From Neoalteromonas arenosi (GTDB lineage: Bacteria > Pseudomonadota > Gammaproteobacteria > Enterobacterales > Alteromonadaceae): 64,000 bases of DNA. The notes beneath the pieces were generated by a model that saw nothing but the letters and a program-made list of their open reading frames with translations, was not told the origin of the DNA and ran no database searches. Made by a program: the position numbers and the translations under genes. The DNA lies in the NCBI RefSeq assembly GCF_030362855.1, contig NZ_JAUCBP010000007.1, positions 62,001 through 126,000 on the forward strand, written 5' to 3'. Below are positions 48,811-57,496 of this stretch, in pieces (the first letter of the stretch is position 1; the number at the start of each line of letters is the position of its first letter).

Positions 48811-50376
48811 ATGTTCGCCAACAAAACCGTCTTGTATTACACCTTAATCGTATCGATGGGGGGCTTTATTTTTGGCTTTGATGCATCGGTAATTTCTGGC
48901 GCTGTAGGGTTTGTAACGACCGAGTTCTCATTGACTGCATGGCAGCAAGGATTTGTGGTCAGCTCGCCAACGCTTGGCGGTATTATCGCCACGATAACGG
49001 CTGGCGCAATATGTGACGCTTTTGGACGCCGAAAAACACTCATAATTATCGCTTTTTTATATCTAATTTCGGCACTTGCATCAGCGCTAGCAGTTGATTA
49101 TTGGATGTTAATTATTGCCCGATTTATTGGCGGTATGGCATTTTGTTCGTTGATGATTGCTCCGATATATATCGCAGAAATCAGTCCAGCCGAACACCGT
49201 GGCAAGATGGTTTCAGTCAATCAATTCAATATCGTTTTGGGGTTTTCTGTTTCCTATTTCAGTAATTTTTATTTCTTGCAGTTGAGTCAAAGTGATTTAG
49301 CTTGGGTGGTGCAATTGGGCATTGAAGATAATGTTTGGCGCTGGATGCTGGGGATGGAAATTATCCCAGCGTTATTGTGGTTTGTTTTACTGTTTACTAT
49401 TCCACGCAGTCCCCGCTGGTTAATCATGAAAGGCTATGAACAGGAAGCGGACTCAGTACTGCGCAAAATCTTTGATAGCCATCAGGTTGTACAACAAATC
49501 GAATCCATTAAGGCGTCAATGAGCGAGCAAAAATCAACCCTCACGAATGGTTTGAAATTGCTGTTTAGCAATCGCATGAAGTGGCCTATTTTTATTGGGC
49601 TTATTGTTGGTATCGCGCAACAAATTACCGGTATTAATGTGATCTTCTTCTACGCCCCCACAATTTTCGAACAGAGTGGCGTCGGCACTAATGCTGCCTT
49701 TATGCAGGCTGTGTTTATTGGCGTGGTAAATGTTATTTTCACTATCGTAGCGATGATCACAATTGATAAATTTGGACGCAAACCTTTACTCATTATAGGC
49801 TTAAGTGGTGTCATTTTATCGATGTCAATTTGTGCCTACGGTTTTAAACAAGCGAGCTATATTTTGACGCCAGAGCAGGTCGTTCAATTAGCTGCCGAGC
49901 ATGACGACTTGAAGGTTGAACAATTTACGCATATGCAGGGGCAAACCTTCAACTCTGACGTGGAATTCAAGCAGGCATTACAGCAAAATATTAACGAGCA
50001 AACCTACAACAAGCATCAAGGTCAGCTATTGGAGCAAGCAACGAACATCAACGCTACATTGATTTTAGTTGGGATCATCGGGTTCGTAGCTTCATTTGCG
50101 ATGTCACTCGGCCCTGTAATGTGGGTCATGTTTTCAGAAATCTTTCCCAATCAGATCCGCGGTCTTGCTATTTCTCTAGTAGGCGTAGTGAACAGTGCGG
50201 TGAGCTTTTTGGTGCAACTGGTATTTCCATGGGAGTTAGCTACCTTGGGTGCGGCAATGACGTTCCTAATCTACGGAATATGCGCTGCCATTGGTCTCGT
50301 ATTGGTTATGCGGTTCTTGCCCGAAACCAAAGGCAAATCACTTGAGGAAGTTGAGCGCAGCTTTGCTCGTATATAA
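48811..50376 (+). CDS. Major facilitator sugar porter
   Basis: 521 residues with 12 membrane helices. Sugar-porter signatures: GFIFGFDASVISGAVGF in helix 1, DAFGRRKTL between helices 2 and 3, IPRSPRWLIMKGYEQEA after helix 6, GIAQQITGINVIFFYAPTIF in helix 7, DKFGRKPLLIIG, and FLPETKGKSLEEVE after helix 12. An insert of about 75 residues between helices 9 and 10 (about 350-410, charged and Gln-rich) is longer than usual. An AAGGA site precedes the ATG. As last gene of the GH3 operon it should import the glucose oligomers or glucose into the cell. Confidence 0.9.
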   Translation: MFANKTVLYYTLIVSMGGFIFGFDASVISGAVGFVTTEFSLTAWQQGFVVSSPTLGGIIATITAGAICDAFGRRKTLIIIAFLYLISALASALAVDYWMLIIARFIGGMAFCSLMIAPIYIAEISPAEHRGKMVSVNQFNIVLGFSVSYFSNFYFLQLSQSDLAWVVQLGIEDNVWRWMLGMEIIPALLWFVLLFTIPRSPRWLIMKGYEQEADSVLRKIFDSHQVVQQIESIKASMSEQKSTLTNGLKLLFSNRMKWPIFIGLIVGIAQQITGINVIFFYAPTIFEQSGVGTNAAFMQAVFIGVVNVIFTIVAMITIDKFGRKPLLIIGLSGVILSMSICAYGFKQASYILTPEQVVQLAAEHDDLKVEQFTHMQGQTFNSDVEFKQALQQNINEQTYNKHQGQLLEQATNINATLILVGIIGFVASFAMSLGPVMWVMFSEIFPNQIRGLAISLVGVVNSAVSFLVQLVFPWELATLGAAMTFLIYGICAAIGLVLVMRFLPETKGKSLEEVERSFARI

Positions 50377-50397
50377 AGTCAGCAAATCTCTGTCATT

Positions 50398-50427
50398 ACG
50401 CAGTTGTCCGACAACGGACAATTGCGT
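50398..50427. other. Long hairpin between the sugar porter and the binding-protein gene
   Basis: ACGCAGTTGTCCG (50398-50410) and CGGACAATTGCGT (50415-50427) pair over 13 positions with a single G-T wobble and a four-base loop. No good T-run follows. It may be a terminator of the GH3 operon, or a protein-binding palindrome before the next gene (start 50473). Confidence 0.6.
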
Positions 50428-50472
50428 TAATCTTGATCCCACAAACATAAACCAATAGCTAGTAAGGGAATT

Positions 50473-51228
50473 ATGCCCAAGTTCGTGAGGTTCTTGGTAG
50501 TGTTCGCCACCGCTTCATGTTGGACACTTAGTAGTAGCGCGGCCGAACAAGATGCATATATTATCGGCGTAAACGACGTTTACGCTGACTCGCAAAGCCG
50601 CGCCATCATACAGCGGCTATTTGACGATATGTATGCGCCACTGAGAATTACCCCTGAACTGCGCTTTTATCCATCGCGTCGCGGCCTGCAACTGGCCGAT
50701 AGGTTAGAAACTGATGCTGAAGCAGGACGCGTCTTACAAGTTGCTGAGCAATACCCAAATCTAGTCGTTGTGCCTGCCGCAATGTTACACCATCCAATCC
50801 ACTTCTTTTGTATCGATGCAAATCGTTGTAACCGTTCACAAGAACATTTATTTGCCATTGTAGGCGGCTTTCAGGCAGGAAAAGCCTATTGTGATAAGTT
50901 TGGCTTGGACTGTTTTTTTGACCAAAGCCTGACGTTTTTGAAAACCGCGTTAACCAATGGTGCAGTCGACGTTTTAGTCGGTAGCCCACCAACAATCTTG
51001 AACTTATTTTGCCAAAGTGCATTGGAACAAGTTTACGTTCGGCGAGAATCGGAAATGGAAATTATCAGTTATCACCTAGTCAATCGACTGCACAATGATA
51101 AAGTACCTGCGCTTCAGGCTTCCATCGAGCGCATGCACCGTGAAGGTGGGTTCGACGAGTTTAAGCGCCATATTAATCAACTACCCGTTAACTGTGGTAT
51201 CGAAATAGTCGAATTGAAAAGATTATAA
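50473..51228 (+). CDS. Periplasmic substrate-binding-protein-like (SBP_bac_3 type)
   Basis: 251 residues. Signal peptide about 1-24 (SSSAA/EQD), so periplasmic. The two-lobed type II binding-protein pattern is seen: ITPELRFYPSRRGLQLADRL in the first lobe and VDVLVGSPPTI in the hinge, with four cysteines in the middle (about 116-156) that may pair. No ABC permease or ATPase gene is nearby, so it is more likely a sensor or scavenger than an importer part; this type occurs widely in marine gammaproteobacteria. An AAGGGA site precedes the ATG. The DUF305 gene follows 39 bases on. Confidence 0.7.
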   Translation: MPKFVRFLVVFATASCWTLSSSAAEQDAYIIGVNDVYADSQSRAIIQRLFDDMYAPLRITPELRFYPSRRGLQLADRLETDAEAGRVLQVAEQYPNLVVVPAAMLHHPIHFFCIDANRCNRSQEHLFAIVGGFQAGKAYCDKFGLDCFFDQSLTFLKTALTNGAVDVLVGSPPTILNLFCQSALEQVYVRRESEMEIISYHLVNRLHNDKVPALQASIERMHREGGFDEFKRHINQLPVNCGIEIVELKRL

Positions 51229-51267
51229 GCCTCAGAGGATAGAGGACATTCTAAGGAGTTAGTAAGC

Positions 51268-53694
51268 GTGAAAAACAATAAAAGACCATTAATCTCTGGT
51301 TTAACCCTATTAGCCATAGCTGTAAGTAGCGGTCTGGCCGTAGCGCAAGATGCACCGATAGTGCAACCTGGAGCGCCGGGACAAGAAACACGAGATTTGA
51401 GCGCTGAGCAAGCGATTCAACTGAGTAAAACGCGCTATACCCTAGCCGACGTCAGCTTTATGCAAAACATGATACCGCACCATGCTCAAGCGGTAGAAAT
51501 GGCAGAACTGGTTGCCGAGCGCACCAATAACGAAAAAATTATTGATATTGCTGGCCGGATTCAAAAATCCCAGACTGACGAAATTGGATTTATGCGCGAC
51601 TGGTTACAAGAGCGCGGTGAAGCGATTGAATCACCTCATCACATGCACATGGATCATGCCATGATGGGGATGGCGACAGCTGCACAAATGCAGCAATTAG
51701 CTGAATCAACAGGCGTAGACTTTGATCGTCAGTTTCTCGACTTAATGATACCGCATCACGAGGGCGCGGTGCGTATGGTCAATGATTTGTTGAGTAAAGA
51801 CGGTTCCGCTTATGACCCGTTGTTGTATGATTTTGTGAATGATATTGTCAATGATCAGAACGCAGAGATTACCCGCATGAATGAGATGTTGGCGGGTTTG
51901 TCTGGCGATCCGCGCGTGGGGTTAGTAGCCGGCTTACACGACGCCGGCTCTGCAATCATGAATTTAACATTGACGCATTCGCTGCCCAAGCCGAGAGGAT
52001 TTTTCGACCCAGAAAATCCAGCTAATCTACCGCCAGTCAAGCCAACGGAAGAGAGCGATGAAGCTAGTAATGAATCTCGTGACGAAGATTTAGAAGGCGG
52101 TGACGTTAAAACCGAATGGGGAGAGCGCTGGCCACTATTGAGTTTTTGGAATACGGATATGGCATTTGCTAACGATGTGCTAGTGGCTGGTAATTATCAC
52201 GGTTTCAATGTGTACAAAATCAGTAATGACGCAGCGCCACAACTTATGAGCTCGATTGTTTGCCCAGGTGGTCAAGGCGATGTGTCGATCGTAGGAGATT
52301 TACTCATCATGTCGGTGGAGCAAACCCGAGGTCGCATTGATTGTGGGTTACAAGGTGTAGATGAAGATGTGAGTGACGAACGTTTCCGCGGTTTACGCAT
52401 TTTCGATATCTCTGATCTTACGCGTCCACAACAAGTGGGGCTGGTGCAAACCTGTCGCGGCTCTCACACCCATTCAATTGTATCCGCCGATGATGAGCGC
52501 GTTGTGGTGTATAACTCCGGGACGGCCGGTGTGCGCGATGAAGAGGAGTTAGCCGGTTGCGTAGGCGATGTACCTGGCGATGAGCGCACGGCATTGTTCA
52601 GAATCGATGTTATTGAAATACCAATTGATAATCCCGCCGCGGCTAAGATCACGTCAAGTCCAGCAGTATTTGCTGATCCGGAAGGGCGCGTTGCTGGGTT
52701 GTGGCTTGGAGGTGATCATGGTGACGATACTCAAACCACGCGTCGTACTGATCAGTGCCACGACATAACCATATTCCCAAGCGCCAATTTGGCGGCAGGC
52801 GCGTGCTCTGGAAATGGCATTATCTTGGATATCAGCGACCCGCTCAATCCACAAAGAATTGACGAAGTTACGGATCCTGGATTTGCGTATTGGCATTCAG
52901 CAACCTTCAACAATGACGGTACGAAAGTGTTGTTTACGGATGAATGGGGCGGCGGTATTCAACCGCGTTGTCGCGCATCGGATCCCAAATCGTGGGGCGC
53001 TAATGCTATTTATGAGATTGTTGATGGCAAGCTCGAATTCCAAAGCTACTATAAAATCGATGCGCCACAATCTGAACAGGAAAACTGCGTCGCCCATAAC
53101 GGCTCAATCATTCCGGTTCCCGGTCGCGACATTTTTGCTCAAGCGTGGTACCAAGGTGGTTTATCAGTGATTGACTTCACGGCTACAGAGCCGGTTGAAA
53201 TCGCGTATTTTGACCGTGGCCCAATCCACGAAGAGCGCCGGGTCGTTGCCGGTTATTGGTCGACGTACTGGTATAATGGAAAAATTTACGGTACCGAAAT
53301 TATTCGTGGTTTAGATGTGTTTGATTTACAGCCAAGTGAGTACTTGAGCGCGAATGAAATAGCTGCCGCAAAACTGGCAGATATGGGCGATGTATTCAAC
53401 CCACAACAACAATTGCCAGTCACTTGGCCTGACGTACCCGTTGTGGCTTTGGCATACCTTGACCAGTTAGAACGTCACGGTTTGTTTGCCAACGGTCAAC
53501 GCGATGAGATTGACGCTTTGTTATCTCAAGCAGATGAAGTTTTGCAGCGCGGTGAAGGCAATCTTAGTTTGTCGCGCAAGTTAGCTACAGTCACGGCGAC
53601 GCTTACTGCAACGCAAACTGACACAGCGGCGCAATCGATTATTCGTCAACTTGAGAAGACACTCATTGGAATTATGAGTAAGCTAGAAGCCTAA
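51268..53694 (+). CDS. DUF305 domain fused to LVIVD-type beta-propeller, exported
   Basis: 808 residues from a GTG with AAGGAG nine bases upstream. Signal peptide about 1-26 (AVA/QDA). A DUF305 ferritin-like domain (about 60-205) has the paired motif MIPHH at about 69 and 160, each followed by xxAVxM, with extra His/Met residues between (HHMHMDHAMMGM), suggesting metal handling. After an acidic linker (about 250-285) comes a beta-propeller (about 290-695) with repeats of FWNTDMAFANDVLVAGNYHG and FRGLRIFDISDLTRPQQVG type (LVIVD-like) and HSATFNNDGTKVLFTDEWGG. A helical tail (about 715-808) ends the chain. Function is unknown; copper or other metal binding in the periplasm is inference. Confidence 0.8.
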   Translation: MKNNKRPLISGLTLLAIAVSSGLAVAQDAPIVQPGAPGQETRDLSAEQAIQLSKTRYTLADVSFMQNMIPHHAQAVEMAELVAERTNNEKIIDIAGRIQKSQTDEIGFMRDWLQERGEAIESPHHMHMDHAMMGMATAAQMQQLAESTGVDFDRQFLDLMIPHHEGAVRMVNDLLSKDGSAYDPLLYDFVNDIVNDQNAEITRMNEMLAGLSGDPRVGLVAGLHDAGSAIMNLTLTHSLPKPRGFFDPENPANLPPVKPTEESDEASNESRDEDLEGGDVKTEWGERWPLLSFWNTDMAFANDVLVAGNYHGFNVYKISNDAAPQLMSSIVCPGGQGDVSIVGDLLIMSVEQTRGRIDCGLQGVDEDVSDERFRGLRIFDISDLTRPQQVGLVQTCRGSHTHSIVSADDERVVVYNSGTAGVRDEEELAGCVGDVPGDERTALFRIDVIEIPIDNPAAAKITSSPAVFADPEGRVAGLWLGGDHGDDTQTTRRTDQCHDITIFPSANLAAGACSGNGIILDISDPLNPQRIDEVTDPGFAYWHSATFNNDGTKVLFTDEWGGGIQPRCRASDPKSWGANAIYEIVDGKLEFQSYYKIDAPQSEQENCVAHNGSIIPVPGRDIFAQAWYQGGLSVIDFTATEPVEIAYFDRGPIHEERRVVAGYWSTYWYNGKIYGTEIIRGLDVFDLQPSEYLSANEIAAAKLADMGDVFNPQQQLPVTWPDVPVVALAYLDQLERHGLFANGQRDEIDALLSQADEVLQRGEGNLSLSRKLATVTATLTATQTDTAAQSIIRQLEKTLIGIMSKLEA

Positions 53695-53723
53695 CCCTTT
53701 TAGCGCAGTACAGGGATGTAAAT

Positions 53724-54554
53724 ATGTTAACGCTTCAACAGCAACGACACTTCGAGTCAAAAGGCTACGTGGTGCTTGAGCAATTGTTTAGCGATGCACA
53801 GATGGCAGCACTAAAAAGTGCTGCTATGGACATCGTAGATCAGTTTGACCCGGACTCAACGCGGGCAATCTTTTCGACGCATTCGGAATTTACCGATCGC
53901 GACCAGTACTTCCTAACGTCAGACGATAAAGTGCGCTGCTTTTTCGAAGAAGATGCTTTTGCACCTGATGGCACCCTGACGCAAGCAAAGCATTTGAGTA
54001 TTAACAAAATTGCCCACGCGCTGCATGTGCACGACCCAGTGTTCAAGGCATTCAGTACCGCCGACTTGATTGCTGACATAGCAAAGGATGTAGGCGTTGT
54101 TGAACCAGAAATTCGCCAATCCATGTACATTTTCAAGCAACCCAAAATCGGTGGAGAAATCCGCTGGCATCAAGATGCGACGTATTTTTATACTGCCCCA
54201 ATTTCTGTCGTTACTTTTTGGTTTGCTATTGAAGATGCAACCCTGCATAACGGTTGTTTGCAAGTGGCTGCGTCTGGTGCCAATTTTCCGTTGAAAGAGC
54301 AGTTCACACGCGATGAAAATGACCATACCGAGCTCCATACATTGCACAGTCAACCTTGGCCAAGTGACGAGGAAGCGGTGGCGTTAGAAGTCAAGGCTGG
54401 CTCACTGGTAGTGTTCAATGGTTTATTGCCCCATTTCAGTGCCGCGAATCAGTCTGACCATTCAAGGCATGCATTTACATTGCATATCACCTCGGGCACG
54501 AGTCAGTATGATCCGCGAAACTGGTTGCGCGCAGCGCCAGTAAAACTCGATTAA
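53724..54554 (+). CDS. Phytanoyl-CoA dioxygenase (PhyH)-family protein
   Basis: 276 residues, iron(II)/2-oxoglutarate oxygenase fold. The iron motif H-x-D is in EIRWHQDATYFYT and the distal His in NGLLPHFSAANQS, followed by a basic residue pair (HSRHAFTLH) where 2-oxoglutarate usually binds. The N-terminus QQQRHFESKGYVVLEQLFSD is typical of PhyH proteins. It may hydroxylate a branched acyl-CoA or another small molecule; the substrate is open. It starts 29 bases after the DUF305 gene and precedes miaE. Confidence 0.85.
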   Translation: MLTLQQQRHFESKGYVVLEQLFSDAQMAALKSAAMDIVDQFDPDSTRAIFSTHSEFTDRDQYFLTSDDKVRCFFEEDAFAPDGTLTQAKHLSINKIAHALHVHDPVFKAFSTADLIADIAKDVGVVEPEIRQSMYIFKQPKIGGEIRWHQDATYFYTAPISVVTFWFAIEDATLHNGCLQVAASGANFPLKEQFTRDENDHTELHTLHSQPWPSDEEAVALEVKAGSLVVFNGLLPHFSAANQSDHSRHAFTLHITSGTSQYDPRNWLRAAPVKLD

Positions 54555-54581
54555 TTTTTGCCAGCCACAAACTAATAAATT

Positions 54582-54590
54582 TGCTACACT
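54582..54590 (+). promoter_or_regulatory. Candidate miaE promoter (extended -10)
   Basis: TGC before TACACT (54585-54590), followed by AGCGCGG, 35 bases before the TTG start. No -35 at normal spacing. The core is almost identical to the one before cysS. Confidence 0.45.
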
Positions 54591-54625
54591 AGCGCGGTTT
54601 TTCACTAGTAATAAGGTATTGCGTT

Positions 54626-55393
54626 TTGAACGCGCTGTTACAACCCATTCACGACTTTTTACACTGCGAGACACCTGATGCATGGATTGAGGCAGCAACG
54701 CAGCCTGAAAACCTACCTGTGCTGTTGGTGGATCATGCCAATTGTGAATTGAAAGCTGCGCAAACAGCTATGCTGTTGTTACGCCGTTATGCAGTGGATA
54801 AGAGTAGCGGTGAGGCACTGCTAGAGTGGCTAAAGCCGTTTGAAGATTTCGTGTATCGCAAAATTGGAACAGGGGATTTTAGCGCTCACGTCAACTTATC
54901 TAAGAAGTTGATTAGTAAATCTGATTTTGTCCATGGCGATGAGTTGATTGACAAAATGGTGCTGTTGATTAAAGAGGAATTACATCACTTCCAGCAGGTT
55001 CTTGAAATCATGCAAGCACGGGATATTCCCTATACAACCTTGAATGCTGCGAGGTATGCTCGCGGTTTGATGCAACACGTGCGTACCCATGAACCTGCCA
55101 AGCTAATCGATACACTGATATGCGGTGCATACATCGAGGCGCGCTCGTGTGAACGCTTTGCAAAATTAGCCCCATTTTTAGATGCAGAGCTAGAAAAATT
55201 TTACGTGTCTTTATTGCGCTCTGAAGCACGTCATTTTCAAGACTATTTAACTTTGGCTGAAAAGATTGAAGGCGGCGATATTTCGGCTCGTGTACAGTTT
55301 TTCGGTCAGAAAGAGTCAGCACTTATCGAAGCGAATGACGGGCAGTTTCGCTTTCACAGCGGTACACCTGAGTGCACAATGGCGACCGCCTAA
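54626..55393 (+). CDS. miaE: tRNA-(ms2io6A) hydroxylase
   Basis: 255 residues. MiaE hydroxylates the isopentenyl group of ms2i6A37 in tRNA, using a diiron centre in a ferritin-like fold. The ligands are visible: Glu in VLLVDHANCELKAAQTA, the E-x-x-H pair in KEELHHFQQVLEIM, a Glu in CGAYIEARSCERF, and E-x-x-H in RSEARHFQDYL. The start is TTG at 54626, with AAGG nine bases before; no ATG fits. It has its own candidate promoter, and converges on the XRE regulator. Confidence 0.92.
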   Translation: MNALLQPIHDFLHCETPDAWIEAATQPENLPVLLVDHANCELKAAQTAMLLLRRYAVDKSSGEALLEWLKPFEDFVYRKIGTGDFSAHVNLSKKLISKSDFVHGDELIDKMVLLIKEELHHFQQVLEIMQARDIPYTTLNAARYARGLMQHVRTHEPAKLIDTLICGAYIEARSCERFAKLAPFLDAELEKFYVSLLRSEARHFQDYLTLAEKIEGGDISARVQFFGQKESALIEANDGQFRFHSGTPECTMATA

Positions 55394-55434
55394 GCAGTAC
55401 CATGGCTTGTAATTTTGACTCTTGTATTTAGCTG

Positions 55435-56232
55435 TTACTTAGTCGTTTTAAAAAACTCACTAGTTGCATCATCTGCAGGGAAAAAAGTTTCTACCTTTAG
55501 CTCAGAAGCGGTAACGTCTAACGCCGTCCCAAAAGACGAAATCATGCTGAACATTTTCAGCTCCACATCACCGAGTTGTAAATTCAAGCTCATAACTGGC
55601 GCGACTGTTGCTGAGATATCTGCGGCTGTATAGTCTTGTGCGTTGGCTAGCTGTTGTGCTTCTTCTAATAAGTTAACTAGAAATGTGTTTTGCGGATCAT
55701 CACTGACTTCACGTTGTAATCGCAATAAAAGGGGATTCGCGATTTCAGTCCAGTTTGATATGAAGGGCCGCAAACCTTTGTCACTAAAGGTCAAGCGATA
55801 GATATTGAGTTTACCGTCATCTAACAGGCTGGGATCAGGCTCACCAATAATGCTGATCAACTTATTACTGGCTTGATTGGCCATGTAGAGATTCCAGCGT
55901 CTATCGACTACAACGGCAGGAAAGGGCATATGGTGCTCTAGCGTCATATGCAATGCATTTTGCACAGTGATCATCGTGGCGTCATCAAGGGCGCGTTCTT
56001 TATAAATAGCGCCAAAGCCCGCACTGTTGAGCATTTGATTGCGGTCACGAAGTGGCATTTTAAGCGCTTCAGCTAAATCAATAATGGTATCTTTACCAGG
56101 ACGAGAGCGGCCAGACTCCAAGAAACTTAGATGACGCTGGGATATACCGGCTTCCAGTGATAAGTCTAGCTGCGAATATTTACGGACTTTACGCCAGCGT
56201 TTTAATGTGGTTGAAAACGGCGAGTCGCTCAT
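55435..56232 (-). CDS. XRE-family regulator with MmyB-type ligand domain
   Basis: 265 residues. The N-terminal HTH_3 (about 6-62) reads LKRWRKVRKYSQLDLSLEAG, ISQRHLSFLESGRSRPGKDT. The C-terminal MmyB-like PAS-type domain (about 95-260) has HHMPFPAVVVDRRWNLYMAN, its usual opening. MmyB domains have been seen to bind fatty acid, so a lipid ligand is possible. It is divergent from the DUF2834 gene; the 129-base gap holds two related palindromes, good candidates for its operators, suggesting it controls both genes. Confidence 0.9.
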   Translation of the reverse strand: MSDSPFSTTLKRWRKVRKYSQLDLSLEAGISQRHLSFLESGRSRPGKDTIIDLAEALKMPLRDRNQMLNSAGFGAIYKERALDDATMITVQNALHMTLEHHMPFPAVVVDRRWNLYMANQASNKLISIIGEPDPSLLDDGKLNIYRLTFSDKGLRPFISNWTEIANPLLLRLQREVSDDPQNTFLVNLLEEAQQLANAQDYTAADISATVAPVMSLNLQLGDVELKMFSMISSFGTALDVTASELKVETFFPADDATSEFFKTTK

Positions 56233-56265
56233 GAGTTGATCTTAAATGATTTTTTAACGGCTAAT

Positions 56266-56311
56266 AATTTATCCTAACCGTAAATTGCGACAATTACCTA
56301 ACAGGTAATTG
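56266..56311. promoter_or_regulatory. Tandem palindromes, candidate XRE/MmyB operators
   Basis: Site B is CAATTACCT, three bases, AGGTAATTG (56291-56311), a perfect 9-base inverted repeat. Site A is AATTTA, nine bases, TAAATT (56266-56286). Both span 21 bases, share TTA and GTAA at the same distances from centre, and lie 25 bases centre to centre. They sit between two divergent genes. Confidence 0.6.
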
Positions 56312-56361
56312 CTGTAACTATCTTCGCTTCTACAATGTGACCAAACATTTAGGAGAAAACT

Positions 56362-56673
56362 ATGAACGTACGTCTTATTCTACTACTGGTTACTTTGGCT
56401 TTGTTTGGTGCTTACTCTGGTTGGTTACTGCTAGATGTGGGTTATATAGCCATTTGGCAGGCAGGCTTTGCTAACCCATCAAGTCTGCAAATCCTAATAG
56501 ATTTGGTGATTGCTTGTTTGATCATCACAAGCTGGATGATTGGCGATGCAAAAGCGCGGGGTATAACGGTGTGGCCTTGGATCGTTGCAGTCCTGACCAC
56601 AGGGACGCTGGCGATATTGGTTTACTTAGTGGTACGTGAATTAGCGAAAAAGCCAAAGTTACAAACGGCTTAA
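56362..56673 (+). CDS. DUF2834-family small membrane protein
   Basis: 103 residues, three membrane helices (about 5-27, 45-62, 72-92). The middle LVIACLIITSWMIGDAKARG and following VWPWIVAVLTTGTLAILVYL are features of the DUF2834 family. Function is unknown. An AGGAGA site lies just before the ATG. It is likely controlled by the divergent XRE/MmyB regulator through the palindromes in between. A hairpin follows the stop. Confidence 0.82.
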   Translation: MNVRLILLLVTLALFGAYSGWLLLDVGYIAIWQAGFANPSSLQILIDLVIACLIITSWMIGDAKARGITVWPWIVAVLTTGTLAILVYLVVRELAKKPKLQTA

Positions 56674-56687
56674 ACACCTATAAAAAA

Positions 56688-56719
56688 GCTCTGGCAATGC
56701 CAGAGCGATTTGTATTTTT
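56688..56719 (+). terminator. Hairpin terminator after the DUF2834 gene
   Basis: GCTCTGG (56688-56694) and CCAGAGC (56700-56706) with loop CAATG, followed by a T-rich stretch. The A-run before it would make it work on the minus strand too, for lpxH. Confidence 0.75.
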
Positions 56720-56757
56720 CTGTATGGCGTTGGTATTGTTAATGGTTAACTACTGTA

Positions 56758-57486
56758 CTATTGCCTAAATTGTATGTTTTCAAGGGTTAGCCCCTCCGGT
56801 GTAGCCACTAACATACTGCCTTGTTCATACCAATCACCTAACACGATGCGAGTTGCTGGCTTGCCGTTGGCTTCCAAATGGTGCATATCAGGGCGATGGG
56901 TATGACCGTGGATCATTTGCTGAACATTGTGATTTTCTAATGCTTCAATGACCGCCTGAGGTGTCACATCCATAATATCAGCGGCGAGTTGCATCTTATT
57001 CGACTCACTATTTTTGCGGCCCCGTGTAGCCAGATAACGGCGCAAGCTTAACGGCAGCGCTTTAACCATGGTTTGCCACCAACGAGAGCGCGATTTGCGG
57101 CGAAACTTCATATAGGCAATGTCGTCAGTGCACAATTCATCGCCGTGCAGCAATAGGGTAGGCGTACCGTAGAGGTCGATAACGGTTTGCTCGTTGAGGA
57201 TTGTAAAGCCCGCTTTGTTTGCGTAACGCTGCCCGAGCATGAAATCCCGATTGCCGTGAATAAAAAAGACCGGGGTATGTTCAGCAACTTGTTTAAAAAC
57301 AGCTGCAATGTGCTGATTAAAGGGCGAATTATTGTCATCGCCATACCAAACTTCAAATAAGTCTCCCAATACGTACAAAGCTTCGGCATGGGGGGCTTTT
57401 TCGCGCATGAACACTTCAAAACAGCGCGTTATTGCAGGAAAATCTTCGCCGAGGTGAAGATCAGAAATAAAATAGGTAACAGACAT
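56758..57486 (-). CDS. lpxH: UDP-2,3-diacylglucosamine diphosphatase
   Basis: 242 residues (E. coli 240). It cleaves UDP-2,3-diacylglucosamine to lipid X and UMP in lipid A synthesis at the inner membrane. Metallophosphoesterase motifs: FISDLHLGED, LGDLFEVWYGDD, FIHGNRDFMLG, LLHGDELCTDD, and MIHGHTHRPDMH. This is proof of a lipid A-bearing outer membrane. It lies 50 bases after ppiB on the same strand, as in E. coli. No clear Shine-Dalgarno next to its ATG; an imperfect hairpin lies just upstream. Confidence 0.95.
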   Translation of the reverse strand: MSVTYFISDLHLGEDFPAITRCFEVFMREKAPHAEALYVLGDLFEVWYGDDNNSPFNQHIAAVFKQVAEHTPVFFIHGNRDFMLGQRYANKAGFTILNEQTVIDLYGTPTLLLHGDELCTDDIAYMKFRRKSRSRWWQTMVKALPLSLRRYLATRGRKNSESNKMQLAADIMDVTPQAVIEALENHNVQQMIHGHTHRPDMHHLEANGKPATRIVLGDWYEQGSMLVATPEGLTLENIQFRQ

Positions 57487-57496
57487 AAAATATCGG

